Of a stretch of DNA of 64,000 nucleotides, positions 16,236 to 24,571 are shown piece by piece. A program made the position numbers and the translations under genes. Positions within the stretch are counted from its first letter, which is position 1. Each line of letters starts with the position of its first letter. The stretch is from positions 16,595 through 80,594 of IMG/VR virus record IMGVR_UViG_3300047089_000113, one strand, 5' to 3'. The notes under the pieces are model-generated. The model was not told the DNA's origin, made no database searches, and saw only the letters and a program-made list of their open reading frames with translations. This DNA comes from a virus.

Positions 16236-17809
16236 GCCAGCCGTCCGGGCGGCGGGACACTCGGCGGCTTAGCAGGCGGTGTCCGCTGCTGTGCCGGGGC
16301 CAGCGGCGCTCCGGGCGGCGGTCGCATCTGCGCGCCCTGCGGACGCCCGGCCGCGCGGTTGGCGATGGCAACGCCCGCGCCCGCCAGGCCCTGGAGCCCG
16401 CCGAGCGCCCCGGCGGCCTCGGGCGGCATGCCGGGCGGCGGCTGGGCCTGCAACTGCTCGGCCCGCTGGCTGGAGGTGGACATCAGCGCGGCGTGCACCT
16501 GGTCCACGTCGAGCTGGAGGACCGAGGCCATCCGCTCGGTGATCAGGTCCACCACCTGGATCGGGATGTGCAGCGCGGGTGCCGCCACGATCTGGCCGAA
16601 CAGGGTCAGCAGCGCCTGCTCCTGCTCATCCTGGAGCGGGCCGAACTTGGCCTGCGGGATCGCGGCCTCGGGACCGAAGTTGAGCACGGTCAGCGGCATG
16701 ATGACCTGGTTGGAGTACGCCTGCGCGATCTCGGCAGCCACGCCCTGCCGGGACTTGAGGTAGAAGCTGGACTGGTCCTGGCTCAGTGCGTAGGAGCCCT
16801 TGCCGCCTGTTGCCGAGCTGGTCAGCGCCATGAAACCGGCCAGCACCGAGTGCACCTGCCAGCCCTCCAGGAAGTTCAGCGCCTCCACGAAGAACTTGCC
16901 GCCGTCGCCGCTGTTCTCCATCATCTCGAACGCCTTCTGGCCCGCCTGCGGCTGCTCCATGCCGACCACGCCCGAGGACTTCAGCGAGGCGATCGAGTCG
17001 GCGCGGTTGTTGGCGGACGGCTGGTCCGGCCCGTACACGACCACGCGGGGCAGCGCCTGGGTCTCCAGGAAGTGGTACCAGAGGTAGAGCAGCTTCATCT
17101 TGGTCTGGTAGCACCAGTAGCTGACCTCCATCTCCGACGCGCCGGTCAGCGGCTCGCGGTGCTTGCCGTGCGTGTAGATGAAGCTGCGGACGTGCGGGAT
17201 GTCCACGTAGCCGGGGACCTTCTGCTTGGACGCCGTGCTCATGAGCTGCCCGCCGAACAGCCACACCTGCTGGCGGAAGCCGTGCGGCGCGGCGGTCTTG
17301 GCGTTGTAGCGGGCCTGGCAGGTGGCGCTCGGCCGGAACGCGATCTTGTCGTAGATGATCTTGCCGTCGCTCTCGCGGATCTTCCAGACCTTCTCGAAGA
17401 ACGCGCGCCGGTAGATCTGGCCGGACGTGATCTGGCCGATCAGGTCCACGTTGGGCGTCTTCATGCCGCCGATGTGGTCCGGCGTCAGCAGGACGCTGGT
17501 AGCCAGCTCCAGCTCGCCCTTGTCGCCCTTGGCCCCGGTGATGTCAAAGTCGGCCTCGCGGATCGGCAGGGTCAGCGCGGCCTCGACGGCTGAGCACAGC
17601 CCGTCGCGGCTGAACATCACCTTCATGTCCCGGCTTGACCACTCGCCGTAGTCAAAGACGTCGCCCTCGCCGTAGTAGGCGAATAGCCGCTGGCCCCAGT
17701 CGAACTGCGTGCCGATCTCCGGTCCCAGGAGCTGGCCCTTGGTCGCCTTCAGGTCCGGCAGCTTCAGCACCTGCGCGAGCGTGCCGGTGGCGTTCTGGCG
17801 AGGCGGCAT
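16232..17809 (-). CDS. portal protein
   Basis: 525 aa, the usual size. Features fit the DUF935 / Mu gp29-type portal: WSSRDMKVMFSRDGLCSAVEAALTLP early, then PLTGASEMEVSYWCYQTKMK and LLYLWYHFLETQALPRVVVYG in the central stem and wing region, and a Pro/Gly/Gln-rich C-terminal tail of about 90 aa. It is placed directly after the large terminase and before the MuF gene, the standard order. It forms the dodecameric DNA channel at the unique vertex. Confidence 0.85.
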   Translation of the reverse strand: MPPRQNATGTLAQVLKLPDLKATKGQLLGPEIGTQFDWGQRLFAYYGEGDVFDYGEWSSRDMKVMFSRDGLCSAVEAALTLPIREADFDITGAKGDKGELELATSVLLTPDHIGGMKTPNVDLIGQITSGQIYRRAFFEKVWKIRESDGKIIYDKIAFRPSATCQARYNAKTAAPHGFRQQVWLFGGQLMSTASKQKVPGYVDIPHVRSFIYTHGKHREPLTGASEMEVSYWCYQTKMKLLYLWYHFLETQALPRVVVYGPDQPSANNRADSIASLKSSGVVGMEQPQAGQKAFEMMENSGDGGKFFVEALNFLEGWQVHSVLAGFMALTSSATGGKGSYALSQDQSSFYLKSRQGVAAEIAQAYSNQVIMPLTVLNFGPEAAIPQAKFGPLQDEQEQALLTLFGQIVAAPALHIPIQVVDLITERMASVLQLDVDQVHAALMSTSSQRAEQLQAQPPPGMPPEAAGALGGLQGLAGAGVAIANRAAGRPQGAQMRPPPGAPLAPAQQRTPPAKPPSVPPPGRLA

Positions 17810-17812
17810 CAG

Positions 17813-19468
17813 CTACTTCCATTCCCGCCGGTTGGGGCTCTGCCCGTCCGGGGTGTCATCCTCGGCCGGGGCGAACGTATCCAGGGACCAGTCACTGCCG
17901 CCATCGTAGGCTCCCCCGTGAGCCTCGGCCAGCCTGCGCTGCGCCCTGGTGCCGGTCGGGCTGAACGTCGAGTCGGCCAGGTGACCGGTCACGTCGGTGC
18001 CGGTGTTCAGGTCATCGGCGCGTATCCACTCGCGCTTGCCGCCTGCTACCGGCGGGCCGAACCAGGTGTCCAGGAACGGGTAGCAGCCCCAGACGAGGGA
18101 GTCGAGCCGGTCGGGGGAGCGCTCACCAGCCGCCCCGGTGAAGCTGCACATCTGGTCTTCCAGCTCCACGAAGCGCTCGGTGTCGGTGTGCCAGATCCGC
18201 TCGCTGGTCCTGGCGTCGGTGATCTGGTAGGTGACCTGCCGCTGGCAGTGCCGGACGATCTTGCGCTCGTACAGCGCGCTCACCGGCTCGGCGCGGGTCC
18301 GCTTGGCCTGGCTGGCGTGCACCTCGCGGTACTTGCACCGGCCGGTCTCCTTCATCACCTGCTCGAACGTGGCGCTCAGCCAGCCGCCGCCGTGGTTCTT
18401 CTCCACCACCAGCGTGGCGTCCAGCTCCTGGGCCTTCTTGATCACCCGCTTGGCGAACATGACCGGGCTCTCCTGCCCGCCCCAGCTCTCGATCACGTAC
18501 AGGTGCGGGTCGTCTATCAGCCCGCGCGCCACGATGGTGTACGCCTGCTCGTCGGAGTCCTCCCGGCCGTCGCTCGGGTCCACGCCGATGAAGACCTGGG
18601 TCAGCCAGGGCGGCCCGCCTTCCTCGCCCACGGCCGGGCACTGGCTGGCCTCGATCAGCTCGCGGGTCCACAGCGCGTTGGCGACGTCATCCAGCAGCTC
18701 GCCTTCCAGCTCCTGGCGCTCCAGCCGGGTGCCGCGCGCCGCGCCGACCACGGCGCGGTAGAACGCCTCGGACAGGTTGGCGATGTTGTCGATGGTGCGC
18801 AGCCGCCGGGTGATCACGCCGCCGTGCTCGGGCTCGTCGCGGATCAGCGACCGGATCAGCTTGCGTGCGCTCATCGAGACCTTCGGGGTGCCGGTGGCGA
18901 TGATCTTGGACACGCCCTGCCGGACGGCGAACTTCAGCGACTCGCCCCAGGCCACCTCCCACTTCTTCCACAGCCCGATCTCGTCGCACCAGGCGGCGCG
19001 CAGGTTGCGGCCCTGGATGCGCAGGCCCCCCTCGTCCGCTGAGTCCACGTAGACGATCAGCCCGGAGTGCAGCACCACCTGCCCGTAGGTGCGCCAGGCG
19101 CTGCGCACGATGTGCGACTTGTGGTCCTTGACCTCGGCCATCGAGGTGCCCAGCGCCCGCAGGATGCCGGATTCGCCCTCGACGCACTTGGTCCAGGCGT
19201 CGGCGTAGGTGGGCGCGATGATGCCGTACTCGCCCTCGGTGTCGGTGTCGTCCAGGATGATGTCTGCCAGCCCCTGAGCCCCGGCGCGGGTCTTGCCGCT
19301 GCCCCGGCCGCCCTGGAGATAGAACACGCGCCACGGGTCGGCCAGCGGCGGCAGCACCTGCTCGGGCCGGGCCACCCCGGAGCGCCAGCGGACGCGCGGG
19401 TCCTTGACCGGCTCAGCCAGCCGCTCGTCCCACTCGGCCAGGATGACGTCATCAGCAGTGGCAGTCAT
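17813..19468 (-). CDS. terminase large subunit
   Basis: 551 aa. ATPase: Walker A GGRGSGKT at 53-60, Walker B LRAAWCDE at 156-163, motif III ATGTPK at 191-196. Nuclease (RNase H fold): D297 in IGVDPSDG, E356 in LVVEKNHGG and D456 in SPDRLDSLVWG. All key residues are present. Translocates DNA into the procapsid and cuts the concatemer. The start ATG 19468 has no clear Shine-Dalgarno and abuts an 8-bp hairpin at 19471-19491. Confidence 0.92.
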   Translation of the reverse strand: MTATADDVILAEWDERLAEPVKDPRVRWRSGVARPEQVLPPLADPWRVFYLQGGRGSGKTRAGAQGLADIILDDTDTEGEYGIIAPTYADAWTKCVEGESGILRALGTSMAEVKDHKSHIVRSAWRTYGQVVLHSGLIVYVDSADEGGLRIQGRNLRAAWCDEIGLWKKWEVAWGESLKFAVRQGVSKIIATGTPKVSMSARKLIRSLIRDEPEHGGVITRRLRTIDNIANLSEAFYRAVVGAARGTRLERQELEGELLDDVANALWTRELIEASQCPAVGEEGGPPWLTQVFIGVDPSDGREDSDEQAYTIVARGLIDDPHLYVIESWGGQESPVMFAKRVIKKAQELDATLVVEKNHGGGWLSATFEQVMKETGRCKYREVHASQAKRTRAEPVSALYERKIVRHCQRQVTYQITDARTSERIWHTDTERFVELEDQMCSFTGAAGERSPDRLDSLVWGCYPFLDTWFGPPVAGGKREWIRADDLNTGTDVTGHLADSTFSPTGTRAQRRLAEAHGGAYDGGSDWSLDTFAPAEDDTPDGQSPNRREWK

Positions 19469-19470
19469 AT

Positions 19471-19491
19471 CAAGTGTCCGCTAGACACTTG
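19471..19491 (-). promoter_or_regulatory. hairpin abutting the large terminase start
   Basis: CAAGTGTC and GACACTTG form an 8-bp stem with a 5-nt loop, ending 2 nt before ATG 19468 on the minus strand. The start codon has no Shine-Dalgarno, so the hairpin may control translation. Alternatively a protein-binding palindrome near the packaging genes. Confidence 0.45.
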
Positions 19492-19567
19492 GTCTGGTCA
19501 GTCGCGGCGGTCATCGGTGACCAGCGTCCGGTTGAACAGCCGCCACAGCGCGCCTCTCAGGCCGTGG

Positions 19568-20299
19568 CTATGACGCCATCTTGATGTGCTTGCGGAAGGT
19601 CTCACGTGCCGCTTCCATCTTCTCGGGCGGGACGTTGGCCCTGGTGAACGCCAGGGTCAGCGCCCGGTCGAGCATGTCCAGGGTGTTCTGGCGGATGCCG
19701 ACCAGCCGGGCGTCCAGGTTGAGCTTGGCGATGGCGACCAGCATCGAGCCCAGCCGTTCCATGGCCCGCTCGTACAGCACGATCTCGGCCCGCATCTGCT
19801 CGCCGGTCCTGCCCGCGTAGCGGTACTGGGCTGGCTTCAGGAGCTGCACCCGCCCCCGCAGCAGGTTCTTCCACTCGCGCATCTCCCCGGCCAGCAGCAT
19901 CAGCTCAACGTAGGGGTCCTCGACCGGCCGGGGATTGGCCAGGTCGGCACCGTACTCCGCGATGATCTCGCCAGCCCGCTCGTCCGCCTGGCCGTTGATC
20001 AGCCGCAGCGCCGCGCCCTTGGACGTGTTGGAGCCCTCGTTGGCCCCGTGGTTCTTGCAGCGCGGCGGCTCGGTCCCGGCGACCGCGAAGAAGTGGCAGG
20101 CGGCCGGGGTGCCGTATTCGTGGCGGCAGCGCCGGAAGCCGGTGGCCTGCTCGGCTTCCTCCAGCAGCTCGTCGGGCATGTGGTGCAGGCAGTACTCCAG
20201 GCCCTCGACCTCGACGTTGCCGCACCGGCCGCCGCCGCGCTTGGTTCCGGCGCAGAGCGCGGTGCCGAAACCGGGAGGCGTGGGAGGTGTGCTCGGCAT
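19568..20299 (-). CDS. terminase small subunit-like protein with Cys/His cluster
   Basis: 243 aa from ATG 20299; a GTG at 20317 is also in frame but lies at the edge of the hairpin 20320-20347. Cys/His pairs at the N-terminus (CAGTKRGGGRCGNV, then EYCLHHM, CRHEY and RCKNHGAN) form one or two zinc knuckles. They are followed by DPYVELMLLAGEMREWKNLL and a long helical C-terminus. This is the general layout of actinophage small terminase proteins, which recognise the packaging site. Position next to the large subunit supports the call. Confidence 0.65.
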   Translation of the reverse strand: MPSTPPTPPGFGTALCAGTKRGGGRCGNVEVEGLEYCLHHMPDELLEEAEQATGFRRCRHEYGTPAACHFFAVAGTEPPRCKNHGANEGSNTSKGAALRLINGQADERAGEIIAEYGADLANPRPVEDPYVELMLLAGEMREWKNLLRGRVQLLKPAQYRYAGRTGEQMRAEIVLYERAMERLGSMLVAIAKLNLDARLVGIRQNTLDMLDRALTLAFTRANVPPEKMEAARETFRKHIKMAS

Positions 20300-20319
20300 G
20301 CCCTCATTGTGCAACACGA

Positions 20320-20347
20320 GAGCCCCGCAGCCGTAGCTGCGGGGCTC
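20320..20347 (-). terminator. 11-bp stem-loop between the secreted-protein and terminase genes
   Basis: GAGCCCCGCAG and CTGCGGGGCTC pair around a 6-nt loop. It lies downstream of the 20402 stop and just before the small terminase start. No U-tract, so a rho-type or structural terminator, or a leader element of the packaging operon. Confidence 0.55.
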
Positions 20348-20352
20348 CCAGT

Positions 20353-20395
20353 AACCGCGTTGCCTGCCGCCCTCCGGTGCCGGGCGGCTGCGGTT
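20353..20395 (-). terminator. imperfect GC-rich stem-loop
   Basis: AACCGC...GCCGCCC pairs with GGGCGGC...GCGGTT just after the 20402 stop. Second hairpin of a pair; may assist termination of the secreted-protein transcript. Confidence 0.4.
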
Positions 20396-20401
20396 AGTAC
20401 C

Positions 20402-21148
20402 TCAGCGGCGGGCGAGCCCGGTGGCCCACACCTGGATGTTGGTGTAGCGCGGCGTGATCCGGTTCTGGAGGATCGGGTTGCCGCGCAGGAAGCGCAGCGA
20501 GCAGACGCCCCTGATGGTCGGGAACACCCACTGGCCGGTCAGCAGGAAGGTGCCGTTGCCGACCGCGTTGCGGAACAGCCCGGTGCCACGGTTGAACCTC
20601 CACAGGCCGAGCTGGTTGACCGAGGCCACGCACAGCCGCAGGTCGATGCTCGGGAACGCGAGACCGGTGTGGTCCACGTTGACCGAGCGGAAGAAGCCCG
20701 GCAGGTCGAACACGTCGCGCGTGTTGGTCTGGAGGGACAGGTCATCGGAGCCGGTACCGAAGACGGGGCCGGACGCGATGACGCGGTTCTGGACCACGGT
20801 GCTGCCCAGCGCCGTGATCTGGGCGACGAACTGCTCAGGCGAGCACCGCAGCGGGTTGACCACGGGGCGCTGGTGATCGGTCGGCTTGCCGGTCGGGCTG
20901 ACCGTGCGGAGATCCGGCTGGCTGGACAGGCCGTCAGTCGGGCTGACCTCATCGGTCGGGCTGACCGTGGGTGCGAAGGTGATCGGCCGGGTCGGCGCGC
21001 AGGTCTGCACCGGGCGCGGCGGCGGGGTGAACGTCTCGGTGACGGACGGCTCGGGGGTCGGCGTACCGGCGAATGCGGCAGTCGATCCCAGGCCGACCAT
21101 CATGCAGGATGCGGCAGCTACTGCCAGCACATTGGTCCTGACGGACAT
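20402..21148 (-). CDS. secreted protein of unknown function
   Basis: 248 aa from ATG 21148, chosen because GAAAGGGAC lies upstream and a typical Sec signal peptide follows (SVRTNVLAVAAASCMM, cleavage near AFA-GT). The mature part starts with a Pro/Thr-rich stretch (PTPEPSVTETFTPPPRPV), then a folded region with three to four Cys (CSPEQFVAQ, RLCVASV, GVCSLRF). No enzyme motif. Its own promoter-like region lies at 21264-21310, and hairpins lie downstream. Possibly exported to alter the cell surface. Confidence 0.6.
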   Translation of the reverse strand: MSVRTNVLAVAAASCMMVGLGSTAAFAGTPTPEPSVTETFTPPPRPVQTCAPTRPITFAPTVSPTDEVSPTDGLSSQPDLRTVSPTGKPTDHQRPVVNPLRCSPEQFVAQITALGSTVVQNRVIASGPVFGTGSDDLSLQTNTRDVFDLPGFFRSVNVDHTGLAFPSIDLRLCVASVNQLGLWRFNRGTGLFRNAVGNGTFLLTGQWVFPTIRGVCSLRFLRGNPILQNRITPRYTNIQVWATGLARR

Positions 21149-21263
21149 ACTTGTCCCTTTCGTTGTTTTACCGTGGCTGACCGAGATCCGCCCCCCCTGT
21201 ATCAGCGAGGCTTTCCAGGTCATCGTGATCTCCATCGTGATCGTGGTACCAGGGCACACACCG

Positions 21264-21310
21264 GGTGCCCGCGTTTACACTACACGCCCCCCAGGGGGTG
21301 TTGACACGCT
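21264..21310 (-). promoter_or_regulatory. TGTTTACAC-type elements before the secreted-protein gene
   Basis: CGTTTACAC at 21272-21280 and GGTGTTGACACG at 21297-21308 flank a C/G run. On the minus strand the first reads TAGTGTAAACG, matching the TAGGGTGTAAACACC arrangement seen elsewhere. Upstream, 21312-21336 carries the direct repeat GATCACGAA twice. Confidence 0.45.
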
Positions 21311-21336
21311 TCCGATCACGAAACGATCACGAACGC

Positions 21337-21783
21337 TCATATAAAACGCATAGCCATCGTAGGCTCGTAGCTTCCCGGCCACCACCGTGACCAGCCCACT
21401 GTTGTCCCGCTGTGATGCGCGCCGAAGCTCATGTTCGTCCAGATCGTGGCGAACTCGACGTGCCCGGAGCCGAAGAACAGCAGGTCACCGCGCCGGGCAT
21501 CGGCAAGCGGTATCCGCACCAGGTGAGCGGTGCCGCCGAGCATGGCGTAGGTGGAGTGCGGCAGGCTGATGCCGTGCTGCGCCGCCGCCCAGACCACGAG
21601 CCCGGAGCAGTCGAACGCGCCCGGCCCGGCCGCGCCGTAGGAGTACCAGGCACCGGTACGCGATTCGGCGGTGTCCAGGATCGAGCCGCCGAGGCTGCCG
21701 GTGCTAGCGTGCGCGGCCGGTGCGGTGATCAGGAAGCTGGCCATCAGCGTGATGGCAGCCAGCAACCACGCATAGCGCCGCAT
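21337..21783 (-). CDS. secreted NlpC/P60 peptidoglycan endopeptidase
   Basis: 148 aa. N-terminal signal peptide or SAR-like hydrophobic segment (residues 5-26, ending AHA), then a minimal NlpC/P60 domain: catalytic Cys59 in FDCSGLVVWAAAQHG, His108 in FGSGHVEF and a third polar residue near H123-H124. Cleaves peptide stems of peptidoglycan outside the membrane. The start lies 3 nt after the stop of the transglycosylase gene, so the two enzymes are co-expressed. Confidence 0.75.
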   Translation of the reverse strand: MRRYAWLLAAITLMASFLITAPAAHASTGSLGGSILDTAESRTGAWYSYGAAGPGAFDCSGLVVWAAAQHGISLPHSTYAMLGGTAHLVRIPLADARRGDLLFFGSGHVEFATIWTNMSFGAHHSGTTVGWSRWWPGSYEPTMAMRFI

Positions 21784-21786
21784 GGC

Positions 21787-22671
21787 TCAGCACCCGCCGC
21801 TGGCGGCCCAGGCCGAGTAGCCGGACTGGGCCACCTGCTGGTGGTACGCCTGGTTCTGCTCGGCCACGCTGGCGTTCTGAGCCAGCCCGGAGTGCCCGAG
21901 CCCCTGCCAGGTCGATGGCAGGAACTGGTAGAGACCGCCCGCCCCGCTGGACGGGTTGACCGCGCGGGCGTTGCCGCCGGACTCGTCCGCGATGATGTGC
22001 GACTGGCAGCCGCCCGAGCCCCGGTAGCTGGAGTTGCTGTAGCTCCTGGACCTGCTGCCCCGGTAGACGGTTACCGCGCGGTAGGCGTGGCCGCTGCTGC
22101 GGGGCTGCGCCCACCCGGCTGGCGGGTGGTCCAGGTCGAGCCCGTCGCCGTCGCCGTCGCCCCACAGGAACGGGCCGTGGTGCGCGGGCTGCGCGTGCCA
22201 GGTATAGGCCGCCGTGGTGACCGCTCTCGGCGTCATCGACTGGGCGTACTTCAGCTCGGCTGGCAGGTAGGCGCAGTTGAGCGCCAGTTCCTGGCCGATC
22301 CTCAGCACGTTGGCGTTGCGCGCGGTCAGGTGCGCGGCGCGGCTGGCGGCGTAGATGCCGGTCCACATCCGGGCCTGGCCGTGGCAGGCGTTGACCGCTA
22401 CCGATGAGATCGACTCGCCAGCCCGCACCGTGTGCAGGGCCAGTGCCCGGTCGGCGTGCGCGCGGGCGGCGTGCAGCACCGATCGCACGGCCAGCCGCAT
22501 CACGCTGGCATCCCGGCTAGAGTGCAGGTCAGGGGTGTCCCGTACGCCCGTGGCAGCCGCGTGGGACGGGGCGGCGCTGATCAGGCCGGGCAGCACCGCG
22601 ATGAGAGAGATCCAGGCCCACCGGAGATTACGGCGGATAGCGGCGGGCAGGTGCGCAGATATGCGCTGCAT
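21787..22671 (-). CDS. secreted LysM and transglycosylase-like (Rpf-type) wall hydrolase
   Basis: 294 aa; signal peptide with cleavage near SHA-AA (residues 16-38). LysM-like region at 78-135 (HTVRAGESISSVAV, then NANVLRIGQELAL). A C-terminal lysozyme-like domain resembles Rpf / transglycosylase domains: IIADESGGNARAVNPSSGAG with the probable catalytic Glu in ADESGG, then LYQFLPSTWQGLG. AAAAGGG Shine-Dalgarno before ATG 22671. It pairs with the downstream NlpC/P60 enzyme to attack glycan and peptide bonds. Confidence 0.75.
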   Translation of the reverse strand: MQRISAHLPAAIRRNLRWAWISLIAVLPGLISAAPSHAAATGVRDTPDLHSSRDASVMRLAVRSVLHAARAHADRALALHTVRAGESISSVAVNACHGQARMWTGIYAASRAAHLTARNANVLRIGQELALNCAYLPAELKYAQSMTPRAVTTAAYTWHAQPAHHGPFLWGDGDGDGLDLDHPPAGWAQPRSSGHAYRAVTVYRGSRSRSYSNSSYRGSGGCQSHIIADESGGNARAVNPSSGAGGLYQFLPSTWQGLGHSGLAQNASVAEQNQAYHQQVAQSGYSAWAASGGC

Positions 22672-22798
22672 GTGTACCCTTTTCGCAGAGATGGCCGCTA
22701 CTCGGGGGGATTTCCAGGTCTTGCCCCTTGCAGCGCTGTGTCCTCACCGACGATAACAAGACGGCCTCGCGCTGTCCTGGCTTTGCCGGTGTCACATG

Positions 22799-22840
22799 CG
22801 AGAGCCCAGGACCCGCCGCTAAGGCGGGCCTGGGCTCTCG
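22799..22840 (-). terminator. long stem-loop ending the leftward accessory transcript
   Basis: CGAGAGCCCAGG and CCTGGGCTCTCG (12 bp), plus an inner CCCGCC/GGCGGG stem with a 5-nt loop. Lies between the last accessory gene (22902) and the next gene start (22671). The rest of the 230-nt gap holds only the ribosome site of the downstream gene and no open frame I would support. Confidence 0.65.
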
Positions 22841-22901
22841 TTCAGGCACGAGCTGATTTTGACCGCATGGCCAGCCAGCCTAACCCCGTGTACCCGGCTC
22901 A

Positions 22902-23189
22902 TCAAGCGTGCGGGTACCGGCACAGCGCCTCGATGCACCGCCCGTCGTTGTGGAAGAACAAGCTGACCTGGGACGCGATGTCGCACACCCGGCAGGCCGG
23001 GTCCTCCTTGTCGTGCGCGGGGCAGATGACGTCCACGCAGAGGACCGGCCAGGCGCGACCGCCCGGACACGTTCTCCAGCCGGTGGCGATGTGGTACCAG
23101 TCAGGCACCGTGACCAGCACGTACCCGCTCCGCGCGAAGCCGGTGCAGTCGCGGATGCGCTCGCCGCAGCGGGCGCAGCGCGAGATCAC
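22902..23189 (-). CDS. small Cys-rich protein (zinc-ribbon-like)
   Basis: 95 aa from GTG 23189, overlapping the upstream stop (GTGA). CARC near the N-terminus and a later cluster CPAHDKEDPACRVC plus CRYPHA suggest one or two metal sites. Last gene of the long leftward run; a strong hairpin (22799-22840) follows. Function unknown. Confidence 0.55.
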   Translation of the reverse strand: MISRCARCGERIRDCTGFARSGYVLVTVPDWYHIATGWRTCPGGRAWPVLCVDVICPAHDKEDPACRVCDIASQVSLFFHNDGRCIEALCRYPHA

Positions 23190-23785
23190 TTCAGCTTGAA
23201 GCGGTAGATGACCCCCGCGATCCAGACCAGCAGCCCGATCAGGTGCTGCCCGGCGGCCATCAGCGCGCACCCGGAGAACACGATGGCCATCGCGGTGGCC
23301 CGGTCCCAGTGCCGCTCCCGCCGTGGTGCCGGGACGGGCCTCGGCGGGAGCGGGGCCGGGGCCATGATGCGCAGCTCGTCGCACCACTGGCACAGCTCCG
23401 CGCCAGCCGGTCCCTTGACCTGCTCGTTCTCGGTCCCGCAGCCGGTGCAGGCACCGTCATGCCAGCCCTCGGCCAGCCTGCGGCGGTGCTCGCGCAGCGC
23501 GGCTTCCTCGACCGGCAGCGGGACGCCAAGGCCGTACGATGCCCGCATGTTGGCCTCGTTCGCCCGGATGTGCCAGTGGAACGGGCACTGGCAGTCCGGC
23601 CCGCCGTCGCAGGCCGGGTACGGCGGGTACTTCGGCCGGGCCTCGTTCTCCAGCCGCCTGACCTCAGCGGCCAGCTCCCGGTTATCCCGCATGAGCTGGT
23701 CGGCCGCCTCGGTGTCGAGCTTGCGCATCGCCTCGCGCAGCGCGTTCTCGGCCTGGCGCTCGGGGTGCTCTACCTCGCCGTCCAT
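23186..23785 (-). CDS. coiled-coil, Cys-rich protein with C-terminal membrane helix
   Basis: 199 aa, GAGG before ATG 23785. Residues 10-50 form a likely coiled coil. Cys/His clusters follow (PACDGGPDCQCPFHWH, then CTGCGTENE and CQWCDELR). A single hydrophobic helix at about 165-193 (TAMAIVFSGCALMAAGQHLI) anchors it, followed by a basic end. Probably a tail-anchored membrane protein. Function unknown. Confidence 0.55.
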   Translation of the reverse strand: MDGEVEHPERQAENALREAMRKLDTEAADQLMRDNRELAAEVRRLENEARPKYPPYPACDGGPDCQCPFHWHIRANEANMRASYGLGVPLPVEEAALREHRRRLAEGWHDGACTGCGTENEQVKGPAGAELCQWCDELRIMAPAPLPPRPVPAPRRERHWDRATAMAIVFSGCALMAAGQHLIGLLVWIAGVIYRFKLK

Positions 23786-24048
23786 GTCTGGTCCTCGCCT
23801 AGCACGTAGTCCCGCCGCTGGCCGTCAGTCTCGCGCAACACGGTACCGGGGTCTTCCTCGCGGCAGATCGCCATGGCTTCCTGGATATGGCTGGTCTTGA
23901 CGTGGATCGTGTGGTGGTCGGCCTGCATGTTGTCCATCTCGCCGCGCAGCCGGGCGGTCTCGGCCTCCAGCTCCGCGATGCGCTCGCGCATCCACTGGAG
24001 CCGGGCGACCGGGACCTCCACCATCGGCTCGTCGTCAAGTGCTGTCAT
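23770..24048 (-). CDS. small coiled-coil protein
   Basis: 92 aa; residues 10-45 form a strong heptad-type helix (RIAELEAETARLRGEMDNM). The C-terminal part is polar. Overlaps both neighbours by about 15 nt, as is common here. Function unknown. Confidence 0.5.
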   Translation of the reverse strand: MTALDDEPMVEVPVARLQWMRERIAELEAETARLRGEMDNMQADHHTIHVKTSHIQEAMAICREEDPGTVLRETDGQRRDYVLGEDQTWTAR

Positions 24049-24571
24049 CGTGCACCGCCTCGGGCTCGTCGGCCATGACGTTGGCCGCGTGCGCCATCAG
24101 CGTCAGGAGCTGGTCGGCCCCCTCGATGGCGCTGCGCTTGATCTCCCTCGGCTCGACCGCGCCGGGGTGGGTGTCCGACATCCACCCCGCGAACGCGGCG
24201 AACCGCTCCGGGTCGCTGTGCACCCACTCCGTGGTGAAGGACCCGACCGCCAGCGCCCCGGCGCTCTGCTCCAGGCCGTCATCGTCCGGCGTGTGCGGGA
24301 TCACGACCTGGAACGTCGCCAGCGGCCCCTGGTGGCGCAGCAGCTTCTGCCCGATGATGGTCAGCGCCATCTCGGACATCTCCAGCGCCTTGGCGTCCAC
24401 CCGGTCAGGGTTGAACGGGGTCTTGGCCTTCCTGGCGGCCTGCTGGAGCTGTACGACCAGCACGGGGTCCTCGCGGATCATCTGGAGCGCGATCACCGCG
24501 ATCATGTGCGCGGTGCTGGCGGACGCCGCCGCCTGGCTGGTGCCCATCTTGATGCGGTCTCCCATCGTCAT
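24035..24571 (-). CDS. hypothetical helical protein
   Basis: 178 aa from ATG 24571 (ATGA overlap upstream); the open frame extends further upstream but that part is out-of-frame shadow of the neighbour. Predominantly helical, with TAHMIAVIALQMIREDPVLV and EMALTIIGQKLL, and an acidic C-terminus. No motif recognised. Confidence 0.5.
   Translation of the reverse strand: MTMGDRIKMGTSQAAASASTAHMIAVIALQMIREDPVLVVQLQQAARKAKTPFNPDRVDAKALEMSEMALTIIGQKLLRHQGPLATFQVVIPHTPDDDGLEQSAGALAVGSFTTEWVHSDPERFAAFAGWMSDTHPGAVEPREIKRSAIEGADQLLTLMAHAANVMADEPEAVHDDST

Noticed and set aside
16211-17593. 460-codon plus-strand frame opposite the portal gene
   Set aside because: Shadow of the portal gene; composition (Gly/Leu/Val/His/Asp/Arg) is typical of reverse-complemented GC-rich coding DNA.
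19492-19567. Short minus-strand frame ending near 19500 (GALWRLFNRTLVTDDRRD) between the terminase genes
   Set aside because: Codon usage looks coding, but I could not find a credible start codon or ribosome site, so it is not listed as a gene.
19586-21304. Long plus-strand open frame (572 codons) antisense to the small terminase and secreted-protein genes
   Set aside because: It is the complement of well-supported minus-strand genes; its product is Arg/Gly/Ala-rich with no domain or ribosome site. Long antisense frames are expected at this GC content.
22741-22860. tRNA-like stem structures
   Set aside because: The paired segments form one long hairpin; no acceptor, anticodon or T-arm arrangement or terminal CCA-compatible end is visible. 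I found no tRNA elsewhere in the window.
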